Below are positions 16,576 to 24,256 of a stretch of 36,885 nucleotides of DNA, in pieces (the stretch's first letter is position 1; each line of letters starts with the position of its first letter). The notes under the pieces were generated by a model that saw only the letters and a program-made list of their open reading frames with translations, had not been told where the DNA came from and made no database searches. Both the position numbers and the translations under genes were made by a program. The stretch covers positions 1-36,885 of the forward strand of contig AQSL01000147.1 in the NCBI GenBank assembly GCA_000403035.1, written 5' to 3'. Origin of the DNA: Candidatus Latescibacter anaerobius SCGC AAA252-E07. Its GTDB lineage: Bacteria; Latescibacterota; Latescibacteria; Latescibacterales; Latescibacteraceae.

Positions 16576-17670
16576 ATGAAATCAAAAGTCCTTTTTGCCG
16601 ATGCCGCAGTTGAATCGTTGGAATCAAAGAATACACTACCCTCGAAGTTCAAACGAATGCTCAAGAGATGCAATCTTCCCGAAAAACTTACCGGTAAAAA
16701 CGCAGTAATAAAAATGCATCTCGGCGGTCAGATAGGATTCACTACCATTCATCCGCTCTTCGTAAGAATTCTGGTGCAGGAGGTCAAAGATGCCGGCGCA
16801 AAGTCTGTGAAAGTAATCGATGGTAATCCACCGGAACAGGGTATAGCACGGGGATATACGAGCGAGGTGCTTGGCTGCCCTGTAGAGTCCTGTTTCGGCA
16901 AGAGCCAAAAAGACTACCGCAGAGAACACATCGGGTTTGGTAAATTAGATTATGCGCTGCTTGGAGAAGGAGCGCTCGAAAGCGATGTATTTATCGACCT
17001 TGCGCATGTTAAGGGTCATGGTGACTGCGGATTCGGCGGTGCGCTCAAGAATATCGCGATGGGTGTTGTTCCTCCTGAGACGAGAGCCAAACTGCATAAG
17101 CTTGAGGGCGGCATAATCTATGATAAGAGCAAATGCACTTTCTGTACCAAGTGTTTCGAGGCCTGCCCGAACGAGGCAATCATACTCCACAAGGACACAC
17201 GTGAGATCGAATTTTTCTTCCACAACTGCACCTACTGCCAGCACTGTGTCATGGCCTGCCCGGAGGGAGCTATCGTAATGGAGGACAGGAAATTCGAGGA
17301 TTTCTCAAGAGGTATGGCGCTCGTAACAGCTGCTTTTTTAAAGAAATTCAGACCCGAAAACCTTCTTTTTATCAATTTCCTCACTAATATCACCATGTAT
17401 TGTGACTGCTGGGGATTCAGTTCGCCATCTCTTGTTCCCGATATCGGTATCCTCGCAAGCGATGATATTGCGGCTATAGAAACCGCATCTCTGAACATGA
17501 TTAAGACCGAGAATCTCCTCCAGAACGGTCTTCCCAAAAACCGCAGTACCCTCGGCGAGGGCAGACACCTGTTCGAAAAAATACATGCAAAAGACCCCTA
17601 TGTGATGATAAACTTCCTGCAGGAATACTACGATTGCACAAGGGAATATGAGATAGATGAAGTGAGATGA
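16576..17670 (+). CDS. DUF362 protein with two 4Fe-4S clusters
   Basis: A 364-residue iron-sulfur protein. The N-terminal and C-terminal parts are DUF362 (KNAVIKMHLGGQIGFTTIHP; DLAHVKGHGDCGFGGALKNIAMG). Inserted at about residues 190-235 is a bacterial ferredoxin module with two CxxCxxCxxxCP motifs, CTFCTKCFEACP and CTYCQHCVMACP, each fit for one 4Fe-4S cluster. Such proteins are common in anaerobes and presumably move electrons, but the reaction is not established. Cytoplasmic; no signal peptide. AAGGGAG supports the start. It converges on the HD-domain gene with 12 bases between stops, and its last codons lie in a tandem ten-base duplication (17656-17675). Confidence 0.9.
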   Translation: MKSKVLFADAAVESLESKNTLPSKFKRMLKRCNLPEKLTGKNAVIKMHLGGQIGFTTIHPLFVRILVQEVKDAGAKSVKVIDGNPPEQGIARGYTSEVLGCPVESCFGKSQKDYRREHIGFGKLDYALLGEGALESDVFIDLAHVKGHGDCGFGGALKNIAMGVVPPETRAKLHKLEGGIIYDKSKCTFCTKCFEACPNEAIILHKDTREIEFFFHNCTYCQHCVMACPEGAIVMEDRKFEDFSRGMALVTAAFLKKFRPENLLFINFLTNITMYCDCWGFSSPSLVPDIGILASDDIAAIETASLNMIKTENLLQNGLPKNRSTLGEGRHLFEKIHAKDPYVMINFLQEYYDCTREYEIDEVR

Positions 17671-17682
17671 AGTGAGAATTAA

Positions 17683-19218
17683 TTAATTTGGTGGTTCTAC
17701 TTTACACCATTGGTATGCTTCTGGAAGTATTTCTACATTATATCGGTCTTCAATAATACTTTTTGCAGCTGCTCCAATTTTTTTCTTATATTCTCTTGGA
17801 CAAAATATATGACCGCGCCATTTGCTCATACCATACTGTTCTACCCATTGATCAGTTGGAAACAATTCACTTAAAGGCTTGGGTAAAACTTCAGTTCTAT
17901 CTGATGGGAAGACGAAAATACTAGATGCATCAGCTAAATGTGGCGAAACAGGTAAATCTAACCATATCTGTTGCTTAAGACATGGCCTTCCAGCATAATC
18001 CCAAATTTCTTCAGCAATTTTTCTTCTTTCTTTATAGCTTTGATAACTATTTTTTGCATGCTTTTGAATATTTTCCCAGCTATTATTCTCATTTAATTTA
18101 ATTGTATTTCTAGAAATTATTAACGCTCTTTCTAAAAGATTTCTATAAGATAGGTTTCGTATCAAATCATGAAGTTTTTCATTTTTTACATTATAAGCTA
18201 TTTGTATAAAATCACTATCAGATACCCAAAGAAAATCAACAGGTGAATCCCATTTCAAAAAACGATTACCAATTTTAATTTGAATTTCATTTTCTTTCAT
18301 ATAATCAATAATACCTGCAAACATGCAATCACACGTTCTTATTTTATGATGGTGATAAAATGTTGTATATAAAACCATTTTTGAAAACAATATTTGTTCA
18401 AGGGATGTAGCACCACTTTGAGTAACAGCTAATCCCATAAACTCTTTTTTTAAAGGAGATTTTGTTTTAATTTTTTTTATTAATACTGTATACCATAATC
18501 TATCTAAATCAATTGATAATGGTAATCCGCTGAAATGACTATCTCTGAAAAGATAATCGAGCTTATCAGCATCAAAAGGTCCATTTATTAACTCTCTTTT
18601 GTATATTTTTTTTGAATCACTACTTTCTTTAATTATATATTTTGCAATTTCATCGGAAGGAATTTTTATACTATATTTTTCTTCAACAGCTCTACAATAT
18701 TTTTTAAAATTTTCCGAAGTAACAATCAAATATGAAAGTATTTCATGTGGATTTCCACTTGGATGTTCCTCTTTAAGATCAATTATTTCAGGACAATATC
18801 CGAATACCTCTTCACTAGTATGACTGAAAGGCCCATGACCCAAATCATGAAAAAGTGCTGATATTCTTAAATTTCTCAAATCTTTTTCATTAATTAACTT
18901 TTTACTATTTCTCTTAATAAGTGCTTCACCCAATCTTTGTATCTGTAACATAACACCTAAAGTATGTTCAAATCTAGTATGAGTAGCAGAAGGAAAAGTT
19001 AAATAAGCATATCCTGTTTGGTGAATTTCTCTTAAACGCTGGAATAATGGAGTGTCTATAAAAGCTATTTCGTGAGGTTCAATTCTTTGTGTGCCCCAAA
19101 GACCATCATGAATTACTTTTGCTGAGTGTTTTTTCTTTTCTAAGTCTTTAGTGTCAGGTAAGTAATTTAAAACAAATTCTTCAATATTTTTTTTTAATTC
19201 CTCAATTTTTAAATTCAT
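17683..19218 (-). CDS. HD-domain phosphohydrolase (dNTPase/COG1078-like)
   Basis: A 511-residue HD-superfamily enzyme. The metal-binding set is intact: His85 (TRFEHTLGV), His124-Asp125 (LFHDLGHGPFSHT) and Asp218/221 (FDADKLDYLFRD). This arrangement is that of SAMHD1/dGTPase-related proteins of COG1078, which remove triphosphate from dNTPs or hydrolyse related nucleotides. The C-terminal 200 residues are less familiar. It follows a small gene by 17 bases on the same transcript, and the pair is very AT-rich compared with both flanks. B. subtilis ywgA-ywfO is a loosely similar small-protein/HD pair. dGTPases are known anti-phage effectors that deplete dNTPs, so a defence role is possible but inferred. 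Confidence 0.88.
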   Translation of the reverse strand: MNLKIEELKKNIEEFVLNYLPDTKDLEKKKHSAKVIHDGLWGTQRIEPHEIAFIDTPLFQRLREIHQTGYAYLTFPSATHTRFEHTLGVMLQIQRLGEALIKRNSKKLINEKDLRNLRISALFHDLGHGPFSHTSEEVFGYCPEIIDLKEEHPSGNPHEILSYLIVTSENFKKYCRAVEEKYSIKIPSDEIAKYIIKESSDSKKIYKRELINGPFDADKLDYLFRDSHFSGLPLSIDLDRLWYTVLIKKIKTKSPLKKEFMGLAVTQSGATSLEQILFSKMVLYTTFYHHHKIRTCDCMFAGIIDYMKENEIQIKIGNRFLKWDSPVDFLWVSDSDFIQIAYNVKNEKLHDLIRNLSYRNLLERALIISRNTIKLNENNSWENIQKHAKNSYQSYKERRKIAEEIWDYAGRPCLKQQIWLDLPVSPHLADASSIFVFPSDRTEVLPKPLSELFPTDQWVEQYGMSKWRGHIFCPREYKKKIGAAAKSIIEDRYNVEILPEAYQWCKVEPPN

Positions 19219-19235
19219 ATAAAAATCATCTATTT

Positions 19236-19631
19236 TTAAGAATTTATCAATTCAATAAATTTTTTTGACATTTTATTAATTTTTATTAATTCCTCACTTT
19301 CAAAAAGATTTTTATTATTTTTTTCAAATGAATTTTTTAATTCTTCTTTAATATTATATTCCTTAAAATCCGGATTTAAACAAGAAAGATGGCCTGATTG
19401 TTCTAAATTTACAATATCTGTTTGAAAATCATCACAAAAATGAAAATAACTTCTATTTTCAAAAATATAATCCTTTAATAACGGTTTAAATTCTTGTTGG
19501 TTTTGCAGCTTATACAACGTTTCATGTAGTAAGGGTAAAGAGGAAGTTATTGTATTGGTATTAATATTTGCTAATAAACTTTTTATAACATCAAATGTAG
19601 TCCATTTTGTTTGCTGAATATTTTCAACCAT
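19236..19631 (-). CDS. Small hypothetical protein paired with the HD enzyme
   Basis: 131 residues, family not recognised. It is predicted to be largely helical. The pattern LLHETLYKLQ, then NRSYFHFCDDFQTDIVNLEQSGHL vaguely resembles YwgA or SocA/DUF4065 proteins, in which a similar LLYLLQ and later DL..LE..G stretch occur. That resemblance is weak. It has the strongest ribosome site in the cassette, AGGAGG at 19638-19643, and lies first in the operon under the promoter at 19682-19709. It could be a regulator, adaptor or inhibitor of the HD enzyme. Confidence 0.7.
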   Translation of the reverse strand: MVENIQQTKWTTFDVIKSLLANINTNTITSSLPLLHETLYKLQNQQEFKPLLKDYIFENRSYFHFCDDFQTDIVNLEQSGHLSCLNPDFKEYNIKEELKNSFEKNNKNLFESEELIKINKMSKKFIELINS

Positions 19632-19676
19632 TTTTCACCTCCTAATATCTAAAAAATTAAAGGTAAACATTCATAC

Positions 19677-19709
19677 TATATATTAAATATATAAAACGTA
19701 TTAAGTCAA
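19677..19709 (-). promoter_or_regulatory. Promoter and dyad of the HD cassette
   Basis: On the minus strand TTGACT (19704-19709), 16 bases, TTTAAT (19682-19687). An inverted repeat TATATAT-TAA-ATATATA (19677-19693) covers the -10 box, so an operator is possible; the sequence is AT-rich enough for chance to matter. Confidence 0.5.
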
Positions 19710-19779
19710 GTTGTTTTTTGTTCAAATGAAAATTTTTATATATGATATTTTTAACAAATTTGAAAGTTTATAATTACCC

Positions 19780-20955
19780 TCACCATTTCTCACGCCGCTG
19801 GTCTACATCTATGATGCGGATATATGACTGGTCGTACTCGGTGACAAGTTCCAGGATACCGTCATCGTCAATGTCGATGAGATAGAGGCGGCTTCCGAAG
19901 TCGATGGTGCTCTTCCATTCAAGATCCTTGAACCGAATATCCAGAATTTCGCCGGTATTGAGGATAATTTCATAGTCCGAATCGTTGTCCACATTGCCGA
20001 TTATCATATCGGTTGCGGTATATTTTTCCTGGGATATCCATTCCTCGAACTGTGACTGGGGATCAAACTGTATCAGGTTGCCGGCAGGGACGGATCCGTT
20101 TTGCTGTTCTTCCCCGGGTTTCACTCCGATAAATAAAAGCTCCAGCTCGGGACTGTTATCCATATCGGCAATCACCATACAGTTGATATTCATATACGTG
20201 CCATCCGGTGTTCTGTACTTGAGGTCGTGCTGTTCATAACCGTAAATAAAGAAATCCCCATTGGATGTATAGGCAATTATTTCAGCTTTACCGTCACCCT
20301 CGAGATCCTCGACAAAAACTCCACGCACTGCGGCATTCAGGGGAGGACTTTTCCAGATTTCCCGGAAATTCCCCGAATTATCCGTCCTGAGAACATGTAT
20401 ATACCCCAGTTCTTCACCATAGACAATGCTCCTCATGTTGTATTCTTCATCAATGATACATTTCATCGTGCGAAAATTTGCGGTTGGAACATTGTAGATG
20501 GAAAGTTCTTCCATGATTTTGAGCTCTTCGAGGGATTTCTGGGGCACTCTGGCGGTTTCGGAAGGTATTTGCGGGACCGCGATGTCCTCTTTAGGAACAG
20601 GCATCGCACTTTCTTCAACTGCCTTTGCGATGGTATCGCCCGTTTCTCCTTTTTCCGCTTCGACAGGTTTCATGGGCTCTCTGAGTTTCAATCCACCCTC
20701 GATCGGCTTTTCTGTGAAAATTATGGCTTTCGTTTCGGGAAGCGGCGGCAGTTCCACCGGAGGTTTCTTTTCTTTATCATCAGATGCTTTTTCTTCATTA
20801 CCGGCGTTTTGCGCAATCATGAGCGTTTCGTTCCGGCTTGAAGAATGATGTATACCGGTATCGCTGGCATCCTGCGCAGGTACCACACCGGACATGATGA
20901 GAAAAATGAACACACATACGGTTTTTTTTAATACTGTTTTCATCGGAAAAATCAT
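19780..20955 (-). CDS. Secreted protein with VCBS/FG-GAP-like repeats
   Basis: A 391-residue exported protein. The signal peptide is VCVFIFLIMSGVVPAQDA, so the start may be ATG 20955 or the one four codons later. Residues about 40-150 are a low-complexity linker rich in Glu, Lys and Pro. The rest has beta-propeller-like units with acidic loops: EDLEGDGKAEIIAY, DMDNSPELELLFIG, NVDNDSDYEIIL and DIDDDGILELVTEY. These match the Asp-rich calcium loops of FG-GAP/VCBS proteins; the ligand is unknown. Its start overlaps the larC stop (ATGA), so it is translated with larC. It ends abruptly in REKW exactly where AT-rich DNA begins, so C-terminal truncation is possible. Confidence 0.8.
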   Translation of the reverse strand: MIFPMKTVLKKTVCVFIFLIMSGVVPAQDASDTGIHHSSSRNETLMIAQNAGNEEKASDDKEKKPPVELPPLPETKAIIFTEKPIEGGLKLREPMKPVEAEKGETGDTIAKAVEESAMPVPKEDIAVPQIPSETARVPQKSLEELKIMEELSIYNVPTANFRTMKCIIDEEYNMRSIVYGEELGYIHVLRTDNSGNFREIWKSPPLNAAVRGVFVEDLEGDGKAEIIAYTSNGDFFIYGYEQHDLKYRTPDGTYMNINCMVIADMDNSPELELLFIGVKPGEEQQNGSVPAGNLIQFDPQSQFEEWISQEKYTATDMIIGNVDNDSDYEIILNTGEILDIRFKDLEWKSTIDFGSRLYLIDIDDDGILELVTEYDQSYIRIIDVDQRREKW

Positions 20956-22112
20956 TTGAGACTTCCATTTCTTACCGCATCATAGACTTTCTGGAGAGGT
21001 ATTCCCTCTTCCCTGGCAACACGCGAACATTCCTCAAATTCCGGGGTTATCCGTTCGCTGCCGTTTACGTATACGATTTTAGCACGTATGTCGCCAAGAT
21101 CAGTTTTGACGATTCTTTCCTCACGGCGCAGCTTTTTTCTGATTACTCCGGAGAAACGGACTCCGATAGTAGTAGTCTCGCTGAAAAGCACCTCGATTAT
21201 ACGGTTCATATTCTGTTCGGCTGTCAGAACGGAGAGCATGGTAGCAGGACGGCTTTTTTTCATGATAATCGGTGTCATGAATACGTCTTTTGCGCCTTCT
21301 TCAAACAGACGGTCGGAGATATAACCGAAGAGCTCAGGATTCATATCGTCAATATTGGTTTCTATCATCATACAACGGTCTTCATCAAACGTTTCAGCTG
21401 TCTCTCCCACGGTGATTCTCAAAACGTTGGGTATTTTTTCACGCCTTCTGGAACCCGCTCCATAACCCGTAATTTCGGCGGTGAAGTTATCAATAGAACC
21501 ATAGGAAGAAGCAAGCGTGGATATGATAGCAGCTCCTGTCGGTGTTGTCATCTCACCCTCGAATTCAGTTCTCACAACAGGAACATTCCTTGTAAGCTCT
21601 ACCACCGCAGGAACCGGTACCGGCATGAGGCCGTGCGAACATTTTACCGTTCCGGTTCCTAAATGAAGCGGTGTGGACACAAAAGTATCGATACCGAGAA
21701 ATTCAAAACCGATACAGGCGCCGACAACATCAACAATGGCATCGAGCGCTCCGACCTCGTGAAAATGGATTTTTTCGGGTGTTGTGCCGTGAACTTTGGC
21801 TTCCGCCCCGGCAAGTTTTGTAAATATACGAATAGCCCGTTCCTTAACCTGTGCGGAAAGTTCGCTGGATTCTATGATTTCAATTATATGTGAGAGGTGC
21901 CGGCTATTGTTCTGGTCTTCGGTAATAACTTCGATGTGTGTGGCGGCTATTCCGGAATAAGACACTTTTTCCTCACGGAGTTCAAACCCTTTAATATTGA
22001 GCTTTTTCAGCTCGCTTTCAAGTTTCTTGAGCGGTACACCGCATGAAACAAGAGCACCCAGTACCATGTCGCCGGAAATCCCGAATATACAATCAAAATA
22101 TGCAGTTCTCAT
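20952..22112 (-). CDS. larC: LarC, nickel insertion into the pincer nucleotide cofactor
   Basis: The CTP-dependent cyclometallase that inserts nickel into the pyridinium-thiocarboxylate mononucleotide made by LarB and LarE, giving the cofactor of lactate racemase and related enzymes. The 386-residue length is full: FDCIFGISGDMVLGAL at the N-terminus and FHEVGALDAIVDVVG near residue 125 are diagnostic. In Lactobacillus the protein is made by frameshifting; here it is a single frame. GGAGGAG precedes ATG 22112. It lies 100 bases after larB. Neither larE nor larA is in the window. Confidence 0.94.
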   Translation of the reverse strand: MRTAYFDCIFGISGDMVLGALVSCGVPLKKLESELKKLNIKGFELREEKVSYSGIAATHIEVITEDQNNSRHLSHIIEIIESSELSAQVKERAIRIFTKLAGAEAKVHGTTPEKIHFHEVGALDAIVDVVGACIGFEFLGIDTFVSTPLHLGTGTVKCSHGLMPVPVPAVVELTRNVPVVRTEFEGEMTTPTGAAIISTLASSYGSIDNFTAEITGYGAGSRRREKIPNVLRITVGETAETFDEDRCMMIETNIDDMNPELFGYISDRLFEEGAKDVFMTPIIMKKSRPATMLSVLTAEQNMNRIIEVLFSETTTIGVRFSGVIRKKLRREERIVKTDLGDIRAKIVYVNGSERITPEFEECSRVAREEGIPLQKVYDAVRNGSLK

Positions 22113-22212
22113 TACTCCTCCATAAAGAATTTACGATATATGACGTTGAATTGTACCGTTCCTCTCATAGTCATTCATTTTAAATCCATTACTATCCAAA
22201 CCGTTATAGTCT

Positions 22213-22977
22213 TTATCTTTTCAGTCTCGTCCTGTTAATCAGACTTGCCGAATACCCGGCGCCAAACCCGTTATCGATATTCACAACGGTTACTCCCGAA
22301 GCGCAGGAGTTGAGCATTCCGAGAAGAGCGGCAATTCCATGGAACGAGGCGCCATAACCAACACTTGTCGGGCAGGCAATAACCGGCACATCCACAAGGC
22401 CTCCAACCACACTCGGAAGAGCGCCTTCCATCCCGGCAACGACAATCACACAGCTTGCAGACCTCAATATGTCCATACGGGCAAGGAGACGATGTATACC
22501 GGCAACTCCGACATCATAAAGCTTTTCAGCATGGTTTCCCATGGCACGAACGGTCACGAGCGCTTCCTCGGCAACCGGCAAATCCGAAGTCCCGGCAGAT
22601 ATCACGAGGACTGTACCATGGGTATGTTCGGTGTCGGGTTCTGGCATGCCGATGACAAAAGTACGGGCAATTTCATTTTTATCACCATCGGGGAATTTCC
22701 CGCTCAAAACATCCAGTGCATCATGAGAAAGTCTCGTTGCAAGAACCGTACTTTCATGTTCTAAAATTGCTTCGGCTATCCTTACAATTTGATCGGTTGT
22801 TTTATTCTGGCCAAAAATTACCTCCGGAAACCCCTGCCGTTTGCTTCTATGATGGTCCACATTCGCAAATTCAAGATCGCTGAAAAAGTAAGACTCAACC
22901 TGCTTTTCAGCCTCCCCGATATCGAGGGTTCCCGATTTCAGTTTCTTGAGAATCTCCTGTAAGATGTTGTTTTTCAT
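22213..22977 (-). CDS. larB: LarB, carboxylase/hydrolase of nicotinate adenine dinucleotide
   Basis: Catalyses the first step of nickel pincer nucleotide synthesis: carboxylation of nicotinic acid adenine dinucleotide and release of AMP. 254 residues, with a C-terminal PurE-like domain marked by VISAGTSDLPVAEEALVTVRAMG and IVVAGMEGALPSVVGGLVDVPVIACPTS. Its ATG overlaps the dus stop (ATGA), so the two are translationally coupled. Confidence 0.94.
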   Translation of the reverse strand: MKNNILQEILKKLKSGTLDIGEAEKQVESYFFSDLEFANVDHHRSKRQGFPEVIFGQNKTTDQIVRIAEAILEHESTVLATRLSHDALDVLSGKFPDGDKNEIARTFVIGMPEPDTEHTHGTVLVISAGTSDLPVAEEALVTVRAMGNHAEKLYDVGVAGIHRLLARMDILRSASCVIVVAGMEGALPSVVGGLVDVPVIACPTSVGYGASFHGIAALLGMLNSCASGVTVVNIDNGFGAGYSASLINRTRLKR

Positions 22978-23996
22978 GATATAACCATGTTGTTAAATAC
23001 GTTTGTACGTGTTGTTGTATCCCGGTATTCATATTGGAAATCCCGGACAATTTTTTTTACCTCTTCGACCGTCACGGCGCGGAAAATCTTACTGCGGAAC
23101 TGAGCGCCGCCGATTGCGCCTTTTGAATACCACCCAAAAAATTTCCGCATGGTAAAAACAGCGTTTTTTTCCGGTGTTTTTACTGCAAGACGGTCAAGCT
23201 GATTCAATGCAAGCTCAAGCTTTTCAACGTAATCCGCTTGTTTTGATCGAGCATTTTCATCCGCACTTTCCACGATTTCACGGAAAATGAACGGATTGTT
23301 CATCGCGGTACGGCCAACCATCACGTATTCCACACCGGTTTCATCTTTCATACGCTGGAAATCTTCAGCCGTTTTGATATCACCGGAACCCACAACAGGT
23401 ATGTCAACCTTCTCTTGCACACGTTTTATAACTGTCCAGTCCGCGCTGCCGGAGAATCCCTGGCTCTTTGTCCTTGGATGAACGATAATTGCCCGGGCAC
23501 CCGAATCCATGCAGACACGTGCCACTTCTACCGCATTTATACTTGATTGATCCCAGCCCGAACGTATCTTCACCGTAACCGGAACGTTTGAAACGTTTAC
23601 CATTTTTTCAACAATACGTGCCAGCAGGAAGGGATTCCGGAGGAGTGCCGAGCCGCTCCCTTTCGCAATTACTTTTTTCACCGGGCACCCGGCATTTATA
23701 TCGATGAAATCCGGTTTCAAATCCTGGGCTTTTGATGCCGCTTCCGCCATTATGTCCGGGTCAGCGCCGAAAAACTGGAAACCTATAGGACGTTCCGATT
23801 CCTCAAACCTGAGAAACCGTGCAGTCTTACCCGATGGACGTCCGCGCACGAAACCATCAGAAGAAACCATTTCGGTCATAACCGGCCGTGCCCCGAATCC
23901 GACACACATTTGCCGGAACTCTGAACCGGTCACTCCCGCAAGCGGGGCAAGTGCGGCTCGTTCATGGATAAATATTTCAGGGATGGTACAAGCCAT
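22974..23996 (-). CDS. dus: tRNA-dihydrouridine synthase (DusB-like)
   Basis: Flavoenzyme that reduces specific uridines of tRNA to dihydrouridine. 340 residues. The FMN-binding TIM barrel is marked by LAPLAGVTGSEFR at the N-terminus, and DINAGCPVKKVIAKGSGSALLRNP carries the catalytic Cys (Cys104). VTVKIRSGWD and YVMVGRTAMNNPFIF complete the signature. It is most like DusB, though paralogue assignment by eye is uncertain. Heads the dus-larB-larC group. Confidence 0.93.
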   Translation of the reverse strand: MACTIPEIFIHERAALAPLAGVTGSEFRQMCVGFGARPVMTEMVSSDGFVRGRPSGKTARFLRFEESERPIGFQFFGADPDIMAEAASKAQDLKPDFIDINAGCPVKKVIAKGSGSALLRNPFLLARIVEKMVNVSNVPVTVKIRSGWDQSSINAVEVARVCMDSGARAIIVHPRTKSQGFSGSADWTVIKRVQEKVDIPVVGSGDIKTAEDFQRMKDETGVEYVMVGRTAMNNPFIFREIVESADENARSKQADYVEKLELALNQLDRLAVKTPEKNAVFTMRKFFGWYSKGAIGGAQFRSKIFRAVTVEEVKKIVRDFQYEYRDTTTRTNVFNNMVIS

Positions 23997-24030
23997 GTAC
24001 AGAACCTTTTTGTGTCGTTGTTATTTAGGA

Positions 24031-24240
24031 GGACGGTGAAAAAGTCTTTTCACGCGCCCCGGCTTGTAATATATGACTGTGGTGCTGTCAAGGGCAAGAC
24101 AAGCCTGCCATTCATAAAAAAATTGTTTATTATTGGTTTATAACATATTTACAGTCTTATTATTCATATTTCTTTTACGTTACAGGCCGGCCCTTGACAG
24201 CACATCATCTCGAAGGCATGAGTTTTTCACCACGCTTTTA
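24031..24240. repeat. MITE-like inverted-repeat element
   Basis: GGTGAAAAA (24035-24043) and TTTTTCACC (24223-24231) are perfect inverted copies, as are GTGCTGTCAAGGGC (24082-24095) and GCCCTTGACAGCAC (24190-24203). The left arm is the best copy of the dispersed repeat and has its own small hairpin GTGAAAA/TTTTCAC. The centre is AT-rich and encodes nothing. The right arm follows directly after the rimO stop. No direct target repeats were recognised. Confidence 0.65.
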
Positions 24241-24256
24241 GGCCAATGACCACTAT

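Noticed and set aside
20227..20841. 204-codon open frame antisense to the VCBS-like gene
   Set aside because: Low-complexity Phe/Arg-rich translation mirrors the Glu/Lys/Pro linker of the real gene.
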